From Oscillospiraceae bacterium (GTDB lineage: Bacteria; Bacillota; Clostridia; Oscillospirales; CAG-272): 64,000 nucleotides of DNA. The position numbers and the translations under genes are program-made. The notes beneath the pieces were generated by a model that was not told the DNA's origin, ran no database searches, and was given only the letters and a program-made list of their open reading frames with translations. The stretch lies in assembly GCA_015065105.1 (NCBI GenBank), contig SVQZ01000002.1:1-64000 (forward strand), in the 5' to 3' direction. Below are positions 27,774 to 35,498 of the stretch, piece after piece; within the stretch, counting starts at the first letter, position 1, and each line of letters starts with the position of its first letter.

Positions 27774-28304
27774 TCATTTTTTACAATAGTGCTTCATCAT
27801 ATAATTATATACGTCTACGTCAATTTTTTTACTTTCGTAAAGCTCGATCACAAGTTTTTCACCTAAGTCATGATTCTTTTTACAAGTTTTTATGCACCGT
27901 TCGGGAACAACTGAACAAATATATTCATTCACACTCATTCCCTTTTCTGATGCTTTTGACTCCAAGGCGCTTAGGCTCTTTTTGTTTTTCTCGTTGATTT
28001 CATTGGTTCGGTTTGTAACTAAAGGGGGAGTCTTTGAGAAGAAATGAGTCCCTGTGAATAGTTTACAGAATAGGTCGATAAAGAAGAACATGGAACCGTA
28101 ATATATAAATGCTGGTATGGCTCCTAACATTATGCCAAAATCTGTTCTTAGTACTGTAATTATTACTGCATATAAAACAAAGATAGTTGCCGCTATTATA
28201 AATCTAACAGGAAATCTTTTTTTAATGATTTTCCAAATAATTGATATAATTGCTACAGGGATCATCAACATAGCAAATGCAATTAAATAGAACAAAATAT
28301 TCAT
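27774..28304 (-). CDS. Hypothetical membrane protein (prophage cargo)
   Basis: About three N-terminal TMs followed by a hydrophilic domain. Confidence 0.7.
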   Translation of the reverse strand: MNILFYLIAFAMLMIPVAIISIIWKIIKKRFPVRFIIAATIFVLYAVIITVLRTDFGIMLGAIPAFIYYGSMFFFIDLFCKLFTGTHFFSKTPPLVTNRTNEINEKNKKSLSALESKASEKGMSVNEYICSVVPERCIKTCKKNHDLGEKLVIELYESKKIDVDVYNYMMKHYCKK

Positions 28305-28318
28305 AATCCTTACCTCAC

Positions 28319-28978
28319 TTATATTATTGAACTCTGGAATGCAACGGCTTTGCCGAGGATCCTGATCTGGTTGAGCTCCTCGCCGGTATAGACGAAGGGC
28401 GCGTACTTGGGGTTCTCTGCGCTAAGGACGAGCTTGCCCTGGTCGGGGTAATAGTAAACTCTCTTGAGTGTTGCCTCGTCCTCTATGATCACGGCGGCGA
28501 TCTCTCCGTTATCTACCATTTGTTGTTGACGGACGAATACTATATCACCGTCATTGATACGTGCGCCGGTCATGCTGTCGCCGTGGCACTTAAGGCAGAA
28601 ATCAGCATTGATCTTCTCATCGGCAAGAACGTACTCGGTTCTTGTTTCATCTGCAAAAATAGGCTGACCGCAGGCTATGTCTCCCAACAGGGGGACTTTT
28701 TTTCTTTTTACCTGAGATATCGGGATGATGTTGGAGGGATATGGTATATCTTTGTTGGTGTCTTTTCGTTCCATTGATACATCATAACCCATAAGCCAAG
28801 CTTCACTTACATTAAGTGCTTTTGCTAAAGCATGAGTACGATGTGCTTTAGGCTTAAAACTACCTGATATATATTGGCTCATAGCGGATTTAGGAATATC
28901 GGTTAATTCACATAAATCTGTTTGTGTTATACCTTTTCTCGACATTGCTTGTTTAAGTCGATCGTTAAACATATCCAT
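28319..28978 (-). CDS. Prophage repressor, XRE HTH + S24/LexA-like peptidase domain
   Basis: HTH GITQTDLCELTDIPKSAMSQYISG; S24 core HGDSMTGARINDGDIVFVRQQ, AVIIEDEATLKRVYYYP. Confidence 0.93.
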   Translation of the reverse strand: MDMFNDRLKQAMSRKGITQTDLCELTDIPKSAMSQYISGSFKPKAHRTHALAKALNVSEAWLMGYDVSMERKDTNKDIPYPSNIIPISQVKRKKVPLLGDIACGQPIFADETRTEYVLADEKINADFCLKCHGDSMTGARINDGDIVFVRQQQMVDNGEIAAVIIEDEATLKRVYYYPDQGKLVLSAENPKYAPFVYTGEELNQIRILGKAVAFQSSII

Positions 28979-29046
28979 GGTAATACCTCCTTTATGATTT
29001 GATTATACACGTTTTTGATTTAAAAATCAATATAAATTGAAAAAAA

Positions 29047-29118
29047 GTTTAGAAAAATTGAAAAATGGTGTTGACAAACTAAAAAATGTATGATAGTATA
29101 AGTTTAGAAAAACTAAAC
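29047..29118 (+). promoter_or_regulatory. Early (PR-like) promoter and operator region
   Basis: TTGACA 29071-29076, 17 bp, TAGTAT 29094-29099; palindrome GTTTAG-AAAAA-CTAAAC 29102-29118; degenerate site GTTTAGaaaaaTTGAAA from 29047. Confidence 0.75.
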
Positions 29119-29133
29119 ATCGGAGGTGATGTA

Positions 29134-29355
29134 ATGAAAGAAAAGTATGATTACAAACGATTAAAAGGACGTATCAAGGAAGTATGCGGCACTCAAAAAG
29201 AGTTTTCAAAACAGATGAATTTATCAAATCAGTCTGTCAGTAAGAAGCTTAATAATGTTGTGGAATTTACTCAGGATGAGATCATGGATGCTGTCAAAGT
29301 ATTATCGATACCGGGCGAATCTATAACAGATTATTTTTTTTGCACTAAAGTTTAG
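29134..29355 (+). CDS. Cro-like small HTH protein (DUF739-like)
   Basis: MKEKYDYKRLKGRIKEVCGTQKEFSKQMNLSNQSVSKKLNN; divergent from repressor. Confidence 0.85.
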   Translation: MKEKYDYKRLKGRIKEVCGTQKEFSKQMNLSNQSVSKKLNNVVEFTQDEIMDAVKVLSIPGESITDYFFCTKV

Positions 29356-29365
29356 AAAACTAAAC
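29350..29365. promoter_or_regulatory. Second operator palindrome GTTTAG-AAAA-CTAAAC overlapping the cro-like stop codon
   Basis: Same half-sites as 29102-29118; TAG stop lies inside the left half-site. Confidence 0.65.
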
Positions 29366-29383
29366 AAGAGAAAGGAGAAAGGT

Positions 29384-29506
29384 ATGAACTATTTCGAAAT
29401 AAGGGCAAAAAGAAATCGCATATATCTTGCGAGGATATATGCGACAAGGAACGTGCTGAATGTCAGCACGAAAGAAATTATTGAAAGGATACCGGTTATC
29501 AGATGA
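29384..29506 (+). CDS. Hypothetical 40-aa protein
   Basis: GAAAGGAGAAAGGT RBS; MNYFEIRAKRNRIYLARIYATRNVLNVSTKEIIERIPVIR. Confidence 0.5.
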   Translation: MNYFEIRAKRNRIYLARIYATRNVLNVSTKEIIERIPVIR

Positions 29507-30000
29507 AGAAGGAATCTCTTGAATTAATCGAACAGATCAGGTTTAAAGATGAAAAGGAGAAAGAGATCTTTATTATTTGCGAAGAGTTGAAGGATATACC
29601 GTACAGCACTCTTGCCAAGATGGCCAATGCTCTTATTGTTTGGGAGTGGCCTGATGAGCTTCCCGGCAGGCCCAAAGGATGGGATGGAATGTCCGACGAT
29701 GAAAAGTACGATTGGACGGCCCCGATAATAAAAATGATTAAGGTTATTATCGGAGAAAAAGCGATAGCGAGATATCGTATGACTAATGAAGACGGTATGA
29801 CGGACAGGGAGTTTGAGGATTGGTGGGATTCAAACGCCAACAAAGAATTACAAGAGTTGCTTGATGAAATCTATAAGAACGACTACGAAGGTTGCACCGG
29901 CGATACAAAGAGAAACAATAGCAATGACTTTATTTTGACGATTTGCTCTTTTGTTTTCGGCGTTATTACGGCGTTTCTCATATTCATCCTCATAAGCTAA
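29503..30000 (+). CDS. Hypothetical protein with C-terminal TM
   Basis: ATGA overlap with upstream ORF; C-terminal FILTICSFVFGVITAFLIFILIS. Confidence 0.7.
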   Translation: MKKESLELIEQIRFKDEKEKEIFIICEELKDIPYSTLAKMANALIVWEWPDELPGRPKGWDGMSDDEKYDWTAPIIKMIKVIIGEKAIARYRMTNEDGMTDREFEDWWDSNANKELQELLDEIYKNDYEGCTGDTKRNNSNDFILTICSFVFGVITAFLIFILIS

Positions 30001-30201
30001 TATTCCGTGAGAAGTTAATCTCAAATTACCAGACCCGACGGCTTTACCCACTAACTGTGGGTTGGAGTTAATAAGATCGTTAAGTATGGTGTTGGCATAA
30101 TTTATTTTGCCGAGGTGAGCATTGAGAATATCAGATCGGTGCGCTTGATGTTCTGGTGATTTATAAAGTGTTTCTAAAATTTCAAATTTCAAATCGTCCA
30201 T
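29848..30201 (-). CDS. Winged-helix-like hypothetical protein with C-terminal TM
   Basis: MDDLKFEILETLYKSPEHQAHRSDILNAHLGKINYANTILNDLINSNPQLVGKAVGSGNLRLTSHG; AGGTTACC RBS; TM VIAIVSLCIAGATFVVVLIDFI. Confidence 0.7.
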   Translation of the reverse strand: MDDLKFEILETLYKSPEHQAHRSDILNAHLGKINYANTILNDLINSNPQLVGKAVGSGNLRLTSHGILAYEDEYEKRRNNAENKRANRQNKVIAIVSLCIAGATFVVVLIDFIKQLL

Positions 30202-30277
30202 AGGTAACCTCCGATTTTCACGATATATATACAATATAACACAAAATTCGGGGGATGTAAAGAGAAAGGAGAAAGGT

Positions 30278-30424
30278 ATGAGAGAAGAAGTAATTAAGTC
30301 AATAAGAGACTGGATAGTTAAAACCACAAAAGGAGAAACGACCCCCAGGGAGCTTGAGCTTCTTCCGGAAGTCGTTTGTGCATTAGCGCAATTACTTATG
30401 GTTGATAAAGATCACTGGTCCTGA
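30278..30424 (+). CDS. Hypothetical 48-aa protein
   Basis: AAAGGAGAAAGGT RBS; MREEVIKSIRDWIVKTTKGETTPRELELLPEVVCALAQLLMVDKDHWS. Confidence 0.55.
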   Translation: MREEVIKSIRDWIVKTTKGETTPRELELLPEVVCALAQLLMVDKDHWS

Positions 30425-30564
30425 TCTTCGTCAATATCAAGGTTGTTGTAAACAGTATTGTAGAGCTCGGCAATTTCTTTACCAAGTTCTTTCATGTCAA
30501 CTGTGTAAGTTACATCATTAATTCTTGCCAAGCATAACTGCATTGCGATTTCAGCCTTATTCAT
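30412..30564 (-). CDS. Hypothetical 50-aa phage protein
   Basis: AGGAGGTATTTTA-ATG RBS; MNKAEIAMQLCLARINDVTYTVDMKELGKEIAELYNTVYNNLDIDEDQDQ. Confidence 0.6.
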   Translation of the reverse strand: MNKAEIAMQLCLARINDVTYTVDMKELGKEIAELYNTVYNNLDIDEDQDQ

Positions 30565-30576
30565 TAAAATACCTCC

Positions 30577-30608
30577 TTTCTGTGTTTTTAGACAGTATAA
30601 CACAGAAA
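30577..30608. promoter_or_regulatory. Divergent promoter/operator module, copy 2: TTTCTGTGTT-12 nt-AACACAGAAA
   Basis: 10-bp perfect inverted repeat; near-identical to 31206-31237, related to 30203-30278. Confidence 0.65.
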
Positions 30609-30638
30609 AGTGGGGATGTAAAGAGAAAGGAGAAATGT

Positions 30639-31025
30639 ATGGAGAAGAGAGAAAACTATATTTCGGTTCTTCGAGGGTTGATAAGTTATCATGAAAGAAT
30701 GACTACCGTATGCGAGAGTACATATAAGGCTTGTTACGGAGAGAACGGGTTGATACGACCGGTTAAGGTAGAATGTTCTTTGCAATCTCATTGCAAAGTT
30801 TATATCGATACAATTCGAACTGCGGTGAAGGTACTTGAAGGAGGTCCGGATATATCAGCTGATGAGTTGAATGAGAGTATTGTAATAATTCGATGCTTGA
30901 TCGGGTATCACAAGGCAGTAAATAATAAAAGCCCCAAGGCAGAGGGAGATATCTACCTTGAGGCGCTGGAGGAATCACTCCGGGTATCTAATGAAAGGGT
31001 TACCGCTTTTGAGGAGCTTGATTAG
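30639..31025 (+). CDS. Hypothetical phage protein
   Basis: AAAGGAGAAATGT RBS; MEKRENYISVLRGLISYHERMTTVCESTYKACYGENGLIRPV. Confidence 0.65.
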   Translation: MEKRENYISVLRGLISYHERMTTVCESTYKACYGENGLIRPVKVECSLQSHCKVYIDTIRTAVKVLEGGPDISADELNESIVIIRCLIGYHKAVNNKSPKAEGDIYLEALEESLRVSNERVTAFEELD

Positions 31026-31196
31026 TTCATCTACTGCGGCATCTGAATGTTGCTCTAAACAGTCTTTACAGGCTTTTGAACCGTTGAATTTTTCGCAACC
31101 GTCCATTGAAATGTATCCATCCGGCAATGGATGATAGTAGATGGTCTCGGGTTCGCCTGAAACAGGACAGGTTACTTGAAGTTTAACGTATCGCAT
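30975..31196 (-). CDS. Hypothetical Cys-containing phage protein
   Basis: MRYVKLQVTCPVSGEPETIYYHPLPDGYISMDGCEKFNGSKACKDCLEQH; AGGAGGAAAT RBS. Confidence 0.65.
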   Translation of the reverse strand: MRYVKLQVTCPVSGEPETIYYHPLPDGYISMDGCEKFNGSKACKDCLEQHSDAAVDELIKLLKSGNPFIRYPE

Positions 31197-31205
31197 ATTT
31201 CCTCC

Positions 31206-31237
31206 TTTCTGTGTTTTTAGACAGTATAACACAGAAA
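31206..31237. promoter_or_regulatory. Divergent promoter/operator module, copy 3: TTTCTGTGTT-12 nt-AACACAGAAA
   Basis: Same 32-bp block as copy 2. Confidence 0.65.
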
Positions 31238-31282
31238 ACGGGGGATGTAAAGGATAGCTACTTTTTAAGAAAGGAAAATTAT

Positions 31283-31480
31283 ATGGCAAGGGAAAAGGAA
31301 AATTATAGGGATAACCTGCAGCGGCTTGACGAACGGTTTCCCGACAAAGAATTACTTAATGTTAAGGAAGCGGCTGTATGGCTCGGGGTGGATCCTCGCA
31401 CAGTGCCTAAGCTTTTGGGTTCAAAGGTTCTACCTGGTAGTAAGGTGTCAAAGGTTGCTCTTGCGAAGGCCATCAGCTGA
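31283..31480 (+). CDS. Excisionase-like/MerR-type HTH protein
   Basis: LLNVKEAAVWLGVDPRTVPKLLGSKVLPGSKVSKVALAKAI. Confidence 0.75.
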   Translation: MAREKENYRDNLQRLDERFPDKELLNVKEAAVWLGVDPRTVPKLLGSKVLPGSKVSKVALAKAIS

Positions 31481-31494
31481 AAGGAGGTATGGGA

Positions 31495-31668
31495 ATGGCG
31501 AAGGAGCTCACGGTTACTTTGTATGTAGGTAATGAAAAGGTAGATAAGCTTACGGATGACCAGCTTGATCGGATGTCGGAAAGACTATCTGAAGCAATGA
31601 GCCGTACTAAGGAATACTTGGTTTTGCTTAAAAATGATGAATTAAAAAAGGGAAGGAATGAGAAATGA
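31495..31668 (+). CDS. Hypothetical 57-aa protein
   Basis: AAAGGAGGTATGGGA RBS; MAKELTVTLYVGNEKVDKLTDDQLDRMSERLSEAMSRTKEYLVLLKNDELKKGRNEK; overlaps next start. Confidence 0.6.
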   Translation: MAKELTVTLYVGNEKVDKLTDDQLDRMSERLSEAMSRTKEYLVLLKNDELKKGRNEK

Positions 31669-32363
31669 AATTAACAAGATATCAGTTTAATTCGCTTATC
31701 GCGGTAATATGTTCTATGGTTTTGGCACTTATGGTTATTGCTTTCGGTTATGCTTATGAGTTCGGGGTGGATCCAATAGCGGAGGATACGGACACGGTTT
31801 CCAAAGAAACGGATATAACCATAGAGACGGTACCGTTTTCGGAAATCGTTTCAGAAACAACGGAAACGGAGTCCAAATCAACGGAGAGTGTTGAAACAAT
31901 AACGATTTTCGAGGAAGAATCAACGGAAAGTGAACCGAGTATACACGAGCTTACACCAACCTACACGGATTCCAAACAAGCAACTGAAGCGGCGCCGGTG
32001 GTATATGAAGAAGAGTTTCCCTGGTACACATCAGACTATGAGTTGCTTGCTCGCTTGGTTTGGGCGGAAGCTCGGGGAGAGAGCTTTGAGGGGCAGCTTG
32101 CGGTAGTAGAGGTTGTGTTTAACCGCGTTGAATCCCCGAACTTTCCCGATACTGTGTATGACGTTATATATGAACCCGGGCAATTTACTACGGCCTCAAG
32201 TCTGGAATATGTGACACCTACGCAGACACAGTATGACGTTGTTACAGCTGCTTTGCGCATGGAGAGAGTACTTAATAATGATAAGTGTGTGTACTTCAAT
32301 ACCGGAAGTTGTTGCGGTGCCTATTATATGACGATAGGTAATCATGTGTTTGGATGCGAATAA
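31665..32363 (+). CDS. SleB-like cell wall hydrolase with N-terminal membrane anchor and T/E/S-rich linker
   Basis: N-terminal TM; LLARLVWAEARGESFEGQLAVVEVVFNRVESPNFPDTVYDVIYEPGQF. Confidence 0.9.
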   Translation: MKLTRYQFNSLIAVICSMVLALMVIAFGYAYEFGVDPIAEDTDTVSKETDITIETVPFSEIVSETTETESKSTESVETITIFEEESTESEPSIHELTPTYTDSKQATEAAPVVYEEEFPWYTSDYELLARLVWAEARGESFEGQLAVVEVVFNRVESPNFPDTVYDVIYEPGQFTTASSLEYVTPTQTQYDVVTAALRMERVLNNDKCVYFNTGSCCGAYYMTIGNHVFGCE

Positions 32364-32382
32364 ACAGGAAGGAGGAAAGATA

Positions 32383-32916
32383 ATGAAAATAAAGGATTTA
32401 TTTTATAGTGTAAGAAATCCTTGCAGGTGGTCGCTTGACGGCGGGCCTGCTCTTGAGAAGGACGAGTTCTTTGATGCGTATTTCTCTGCAGGAATGTTTG
32501 ATCTTGAGGTCGGTACCGTGAATATCAAGAACGAAATATTCAAGGGTATCGTGATCGATATTGCAAGCCTGGCAGAGGGTATATGCGCAGAGGATGAAGA
32601 GATCCTTGAGGATGTGGTATCACGTGACTGCAATATGGTTACGCTCACGGGCAGGGTACAGGCTATACCAAAGATACAGAAACACGCTACGGGATATACA
32701 TTTGCTAACTTCAAACTGAACTGCAGGTATGCAGACGGTGTAGATGTATTTGATATTGGTGTATATGGTGCTACAGCCGAAAAGGTGGTACCGCTGCTTA
32801 ATACCGAGGATACATACGTTATCGAGGGTAAGCTCCGCAACCGTGTGCGAGTCGATTCGGACGGAGAAAAACAGAAAATAACTAATATTGTGGCGAAGAG
32901 AATTTATAAGTTATAA
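32383..32916 (+). CDS. Single-stranded DNA-binding (OB-fold)-like protein
   Basis: VTLTGRVQAIPKIQKHATGYTFANFKLNCRYADGVDVFDIGVYGATAEKVVPLLNTEDTYVIEGKLRNR. Confidence 0.65.
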   Translation: MKIKDLFYSVRNPCRWSLDGGPALEKDEFFDAYFSAGMFDLEVGTVNIKNEIFKGIVIDIASLAEGICAEDEEILEDVVSRDCNMVTLTGRVQAIPKIQKHATGYTFANFKLNCRYADGVDVFDIGVYGATAEKVVPLLNTEDTYVIEGKLRNRVRVDSDGEKQKITNIVAKRIYKL

Positions 32917-33037
32917 GCAGGGTGCTGGCACCCTGCTCCCGCATGATCGGGCATGAAGAATAGTGTGTGTTTTCCGTTTAGTGCCCGAAGCGCGGTTTAA
33001 TATAAGAATTAAAGTGATTAGAAGAAAGGTAGATTAT

Positions 33038-33316
33038 ATGAAATATGCATTAAGGAGGAAACTTACGTATAACAAGGTTGTGCTTTGGGCTTTGGATGAT
33101 GAGCACAATTTTAAGGAAGTAAGATACGGTTATATTAATAGCCGGAACCGTACTATAACGGTATATAAAGATCATAAAAAAGTAGATACATTCGCTGATG
33201 TGTTCCTTGTACCGTTGCGAAACGTTAAAGGTTTAAAAGATTCGTATATAAGGGCTCTTATGGCAGATGGATGTATTACACCTGCAGAGGGTGAGAAAAT
33301 GGCGGTGGGTACATGA
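33038..33316 (+). CDS. Hypothetical phage protein
   Basis: ORF in early operon with upstream AAGAAAGGTAG. Confidence 0.6.
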   Translation: MKYALRRKLTYNKVVLWALDDEHNFKEVRYGYINSRNRTITVYKDHKKVDTFADVFLVPLRNVKGLKDSYIRALMADGCITPAEGEKMAVGT

Positions 33317-33765
33317 AGGATATTATAGCAGGTCTCACCGAGCTGCGCGACACCGGTAAGATCCCCGATGGGCTTGACCTTGATCTTGTAATTAAGATCG
33401 TGGCGCAATACTGCCGCAAGGGAACTCCCAAGAAATCATTAGACGTTTTATTTGACCGCTTTTGGTCGGTGTACCCCCGAAAGGTGGCAAAGGCGGATGC
33501 AAAAAAAGCATTCTGCAAGATCTCTCCCGATGAAGATCTCCTGCAGAAGATGATAAAAGCTCTTGAACGGGATAAGCGTTCCTCTCAGTGGGTCAAGGAT
33601 AACGGGCAGTTCATTCCCTATGCTTCGACCTGGCTGAACGGCCGAAGGTGGGAGGATGAAGGGGAGACGGTTCCAGAGAGACGAGGTAGTTTTGATACGG
33701 ATGTTTTTTTTGAAATTGCTTTGAGAAGAAGTCAAGAAAAGATGAAAAATTATGCAGGAGGGTAA
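33313..33765 (+). CDS. Phage replication-associated protein (replisome-organizer C-terminal-like)
   Basis: FDRFWSVYPRKVAKADAKKAFCKI...QFIPYASTWLNGRRWEDE. Confidence 0.6.
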   Translation: MKDIIAGLTELRDTGKIPDGLDLDLVIKIVAQYCRKGTPKKSLDVLFDRFWSVYPRKVAKADAKKAFCKISPDEDLLQKMIKALERDKRSSQWVKDNGQFIPYASTWLNGRRWEDEGETVPERRGSFDTDVFFEIALRRSQEKMKNYAGG

Positions 33766-33767
33766 TT

Positions 33768-34058
33768 ATGAGCGAGAAAATCAGTGTTGTAATAATAGAG
33801 CCGGGGAAGAGTCCCCGGCATGTACTTATATCAAATACTCTTGAAAACTTGCAGAAGACGGTAGGCGGATATATCGAAACGGTAACTCTTGCCTCTGATC
33901 TTGTGATCATCTGTGATGAAGAGGGAAGGATCAAGAACAAGCCCTACTGCTGTGATATATGCGGTATATCCTTTGTGGGTACCGTTATAATCTGTGGCAT
34001 TGAGGGTGAAGAGTTTGCAGATCTTCCGGTGGAGTATAAGTATATAAAAAATCCCTAA
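33768..34058 (+). CDS. DUF3846-like protein
   Basis: VVIIEPGKSPRHVLISNTLENLQKTVGGYIETVTLASDLVIICDEEGRIKNKPYC. Confidence 0.75.
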   Translation: MSEKISVVIIEPGKSPRHVLISNTLENLQKTVGGYIETVTLASDLVIICDEEGRIKNKPYCCDICGISFVGTVIICGIEGEEFADLPVEYKYIKNP

Positions 34059-34101
34059 AATTACTATATTTGCGGTGTAATGTGAAAGGCGGTGTGGAGG
34101 A

Positions 34102-34314
34102 ATGAACAGACTTATGTGCTTTCTCACGGGCGGTCATAAATATTCCGATGCGAATATAAAAACACAAACAATGCCCGATGATTCCAATATTGTAGAAATA
34201 ACAAATCCGTGTATAAAGTGTGATACATTATCGGTGTTTTATATGAATGTGCAAAAACAAATCGAACAGGATATTGCAAAGTTGAAAGGCGGTGAGGGGA
34301 GTGAAATTAGATAA
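34102..34314 (+). CDS. Hypothetical phage micro-gene product
   Basis: Preceded by GAAAGGCGGTGTGGAGGA junction. Confidence 0.6.
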   Translation: MNRLMCFLTGGHKYSDANIKTQTMPDDSNIVEITNPCIKCDTLSVFYMNVQKQIEQDIAKLKGGEGSEIR

Positions 34315-34639
34315 AAAATGGTTTTATGAAAACTTAAAACCATTTGCAAATCCTCATTTGCCGATCCACATTGATATTCCGATAAGCAAAGAGAATCTGG
34401 GATACCGTATCATTTTCTCGTGGCAGAGTAAAAAGCCCAATGGCGATTTTAATCCCATTATGTCATGTCAGTTAATAGATACAACGAAACAAGGGTGGCA
34501 TAAATATGTAGTTCCTGACTTGATTTTTAATTGCAAAGAAAAAGGGACAACAACAGATTATAAACTGTATAAGTATTTAGCAAAATGGGTTGAAGATGCC
34601 CTCGCAACTTACCAAACCGAGAAAGGCGGTGAGGGGTGA
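34301..34639 (+). CDS. Hypothetical phage protein
   Basis: GAAAGGCGGTGAGGGGA-GTG junction/RBS. Confidence 0.6.
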   Translation: MKLDKKWFYENLKPFANPHLPIHIDIPISKENLGYRIIFSWQSKKPNGDFNPIMSCQLIDTTKQGWHKYVVPDLIFNCKEKGTTTDYKLYKYLAKWVEDALATYQTEKGGEG

Positions 34640-34887
34640 TGGCTATGGCTACGAGTAGATTACAAGGCTGGGATTATATCAATTCTTTAATTTCAAAATG
34701 CCCCGATTGCGGACAAACGGCAACGCTTGGAAATTTGCCTTTTTCAAACAAATGGCGTGTATGTTGTATGAATATATGTTGTCATAATCACAATTCAACG
34801 CAAGAATGGGAAAATCCTTTGACCGCTATTCACGAATGGAATACAAAAAACGGCACACCAAAAGAAAGAGGTGGTGAGGAGAAATGA
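34639..34887 (+). CDS. Lar-like (restriction alleviation family) zinc-ribbon protein
   Basis: SKCPDCGQTATLGNLPFSNKWRVCCMNICCHNHNSTQEWENPLTAIHEWN. Confidence 0.65.
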   Translation: MAMATSRLQGWDYINSLISKCPDCGQTATLGNLPFSNKWRVCCMNICCHNHNSTQEWENPLTAIHEWNTKNGTPKERGGEEK

Positions 34888-35063
34888 GCAAGTTAAATTT
34901 GATTGATAGCAGAAAACTATTAACCGACACTATGGAATGGGCGAAAGACAAAAAAGATGAGGTTAAATTTATAATGCTTGATTATGTGGCAGAAGTCATT
35001 GATAAGCAACCAACGGTTATAACACCCGAAAGAAAGGCGGTGAGGGGAAATGAAACCGATTAA
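34884..35063 (+). CDS. Hypothetical 59-aa protein
   Basis: ORF in cassette array; preceded by GAAAGAGGTGGTGAGGAGAA. Confidence 0.55.
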   Translation: MSKLNLIDSRKLLTDTMEWAKDKKDEVKFIMLDYVAEVIDKQPTVITPERKAVRGNETD

Positions 35064-35316
35064 GTTTAATGAAGCAAACAAGAATTTGTTAAAACCGCAG
35101 AATATGACCGATGAAGAATGTTCGAACCTTTGGGTATATACAGACGGTCAGCAATGTATATCTTGTTGGAAAATGACATTTAAGCAAAGATTGTCTGCAT
35201 TGATACACGGCAAAGTGTGGCTATCTGTTTGTAGCGGACAAACACAACCGCCTGTATGGGTTGATTGTTGCGACACAGTATTCGACCACCCAGCCGAGAA
35301 AGGCGGTGGTGAATAA
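35050..35316 (+). CDS. Hypothetical phage protein
   Basis: Preceded by GAAAGGCGGTGAGGGGAA junction. Confidence 0.6.
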   Translation: MKPIKFNEANKNLLKPQNMTDEECSNLWVYTDGQQCISCWKMTFKQRLSALIHGKVWLSVCSGQTQPPVWVDCCDTVFDHPAEKGGGE

Positions 35317-35498
35317 TGACAAAAGAACAGGCTATAAAACGATTAGAACAAACAAAGGATTTTTTTAGAGAAGCACGGCAAGAAAAAATAAAAGAATGTA
35401 AAATTCCTGAACTTATACCTGTTATTAAGAAAACATATTCGGACAATATGAAAGCACTTCAAATGGCTATTGATATATTGAAAGGCGGTGAGGGGTGA
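35316..35498 (+). CDS. Hypothetical phage protein
   Basis: Preceded by GAAAGGCGGTGGTGAATA junction. Confidence 0.55.
   Translation: MTKEQAIKRLEQTKDFFREARQEKIKECKIPELIPVIKKTYSDNMKALQMAIDILKGGEG

Noticed and set aside
33611-33940. Minus-strand ORFs opposite early phage genes (and similar shadows across 32-48 kb)
   Set aside because: No RBS, overlap better-supported plus-strand genes in a tightly packed operon.
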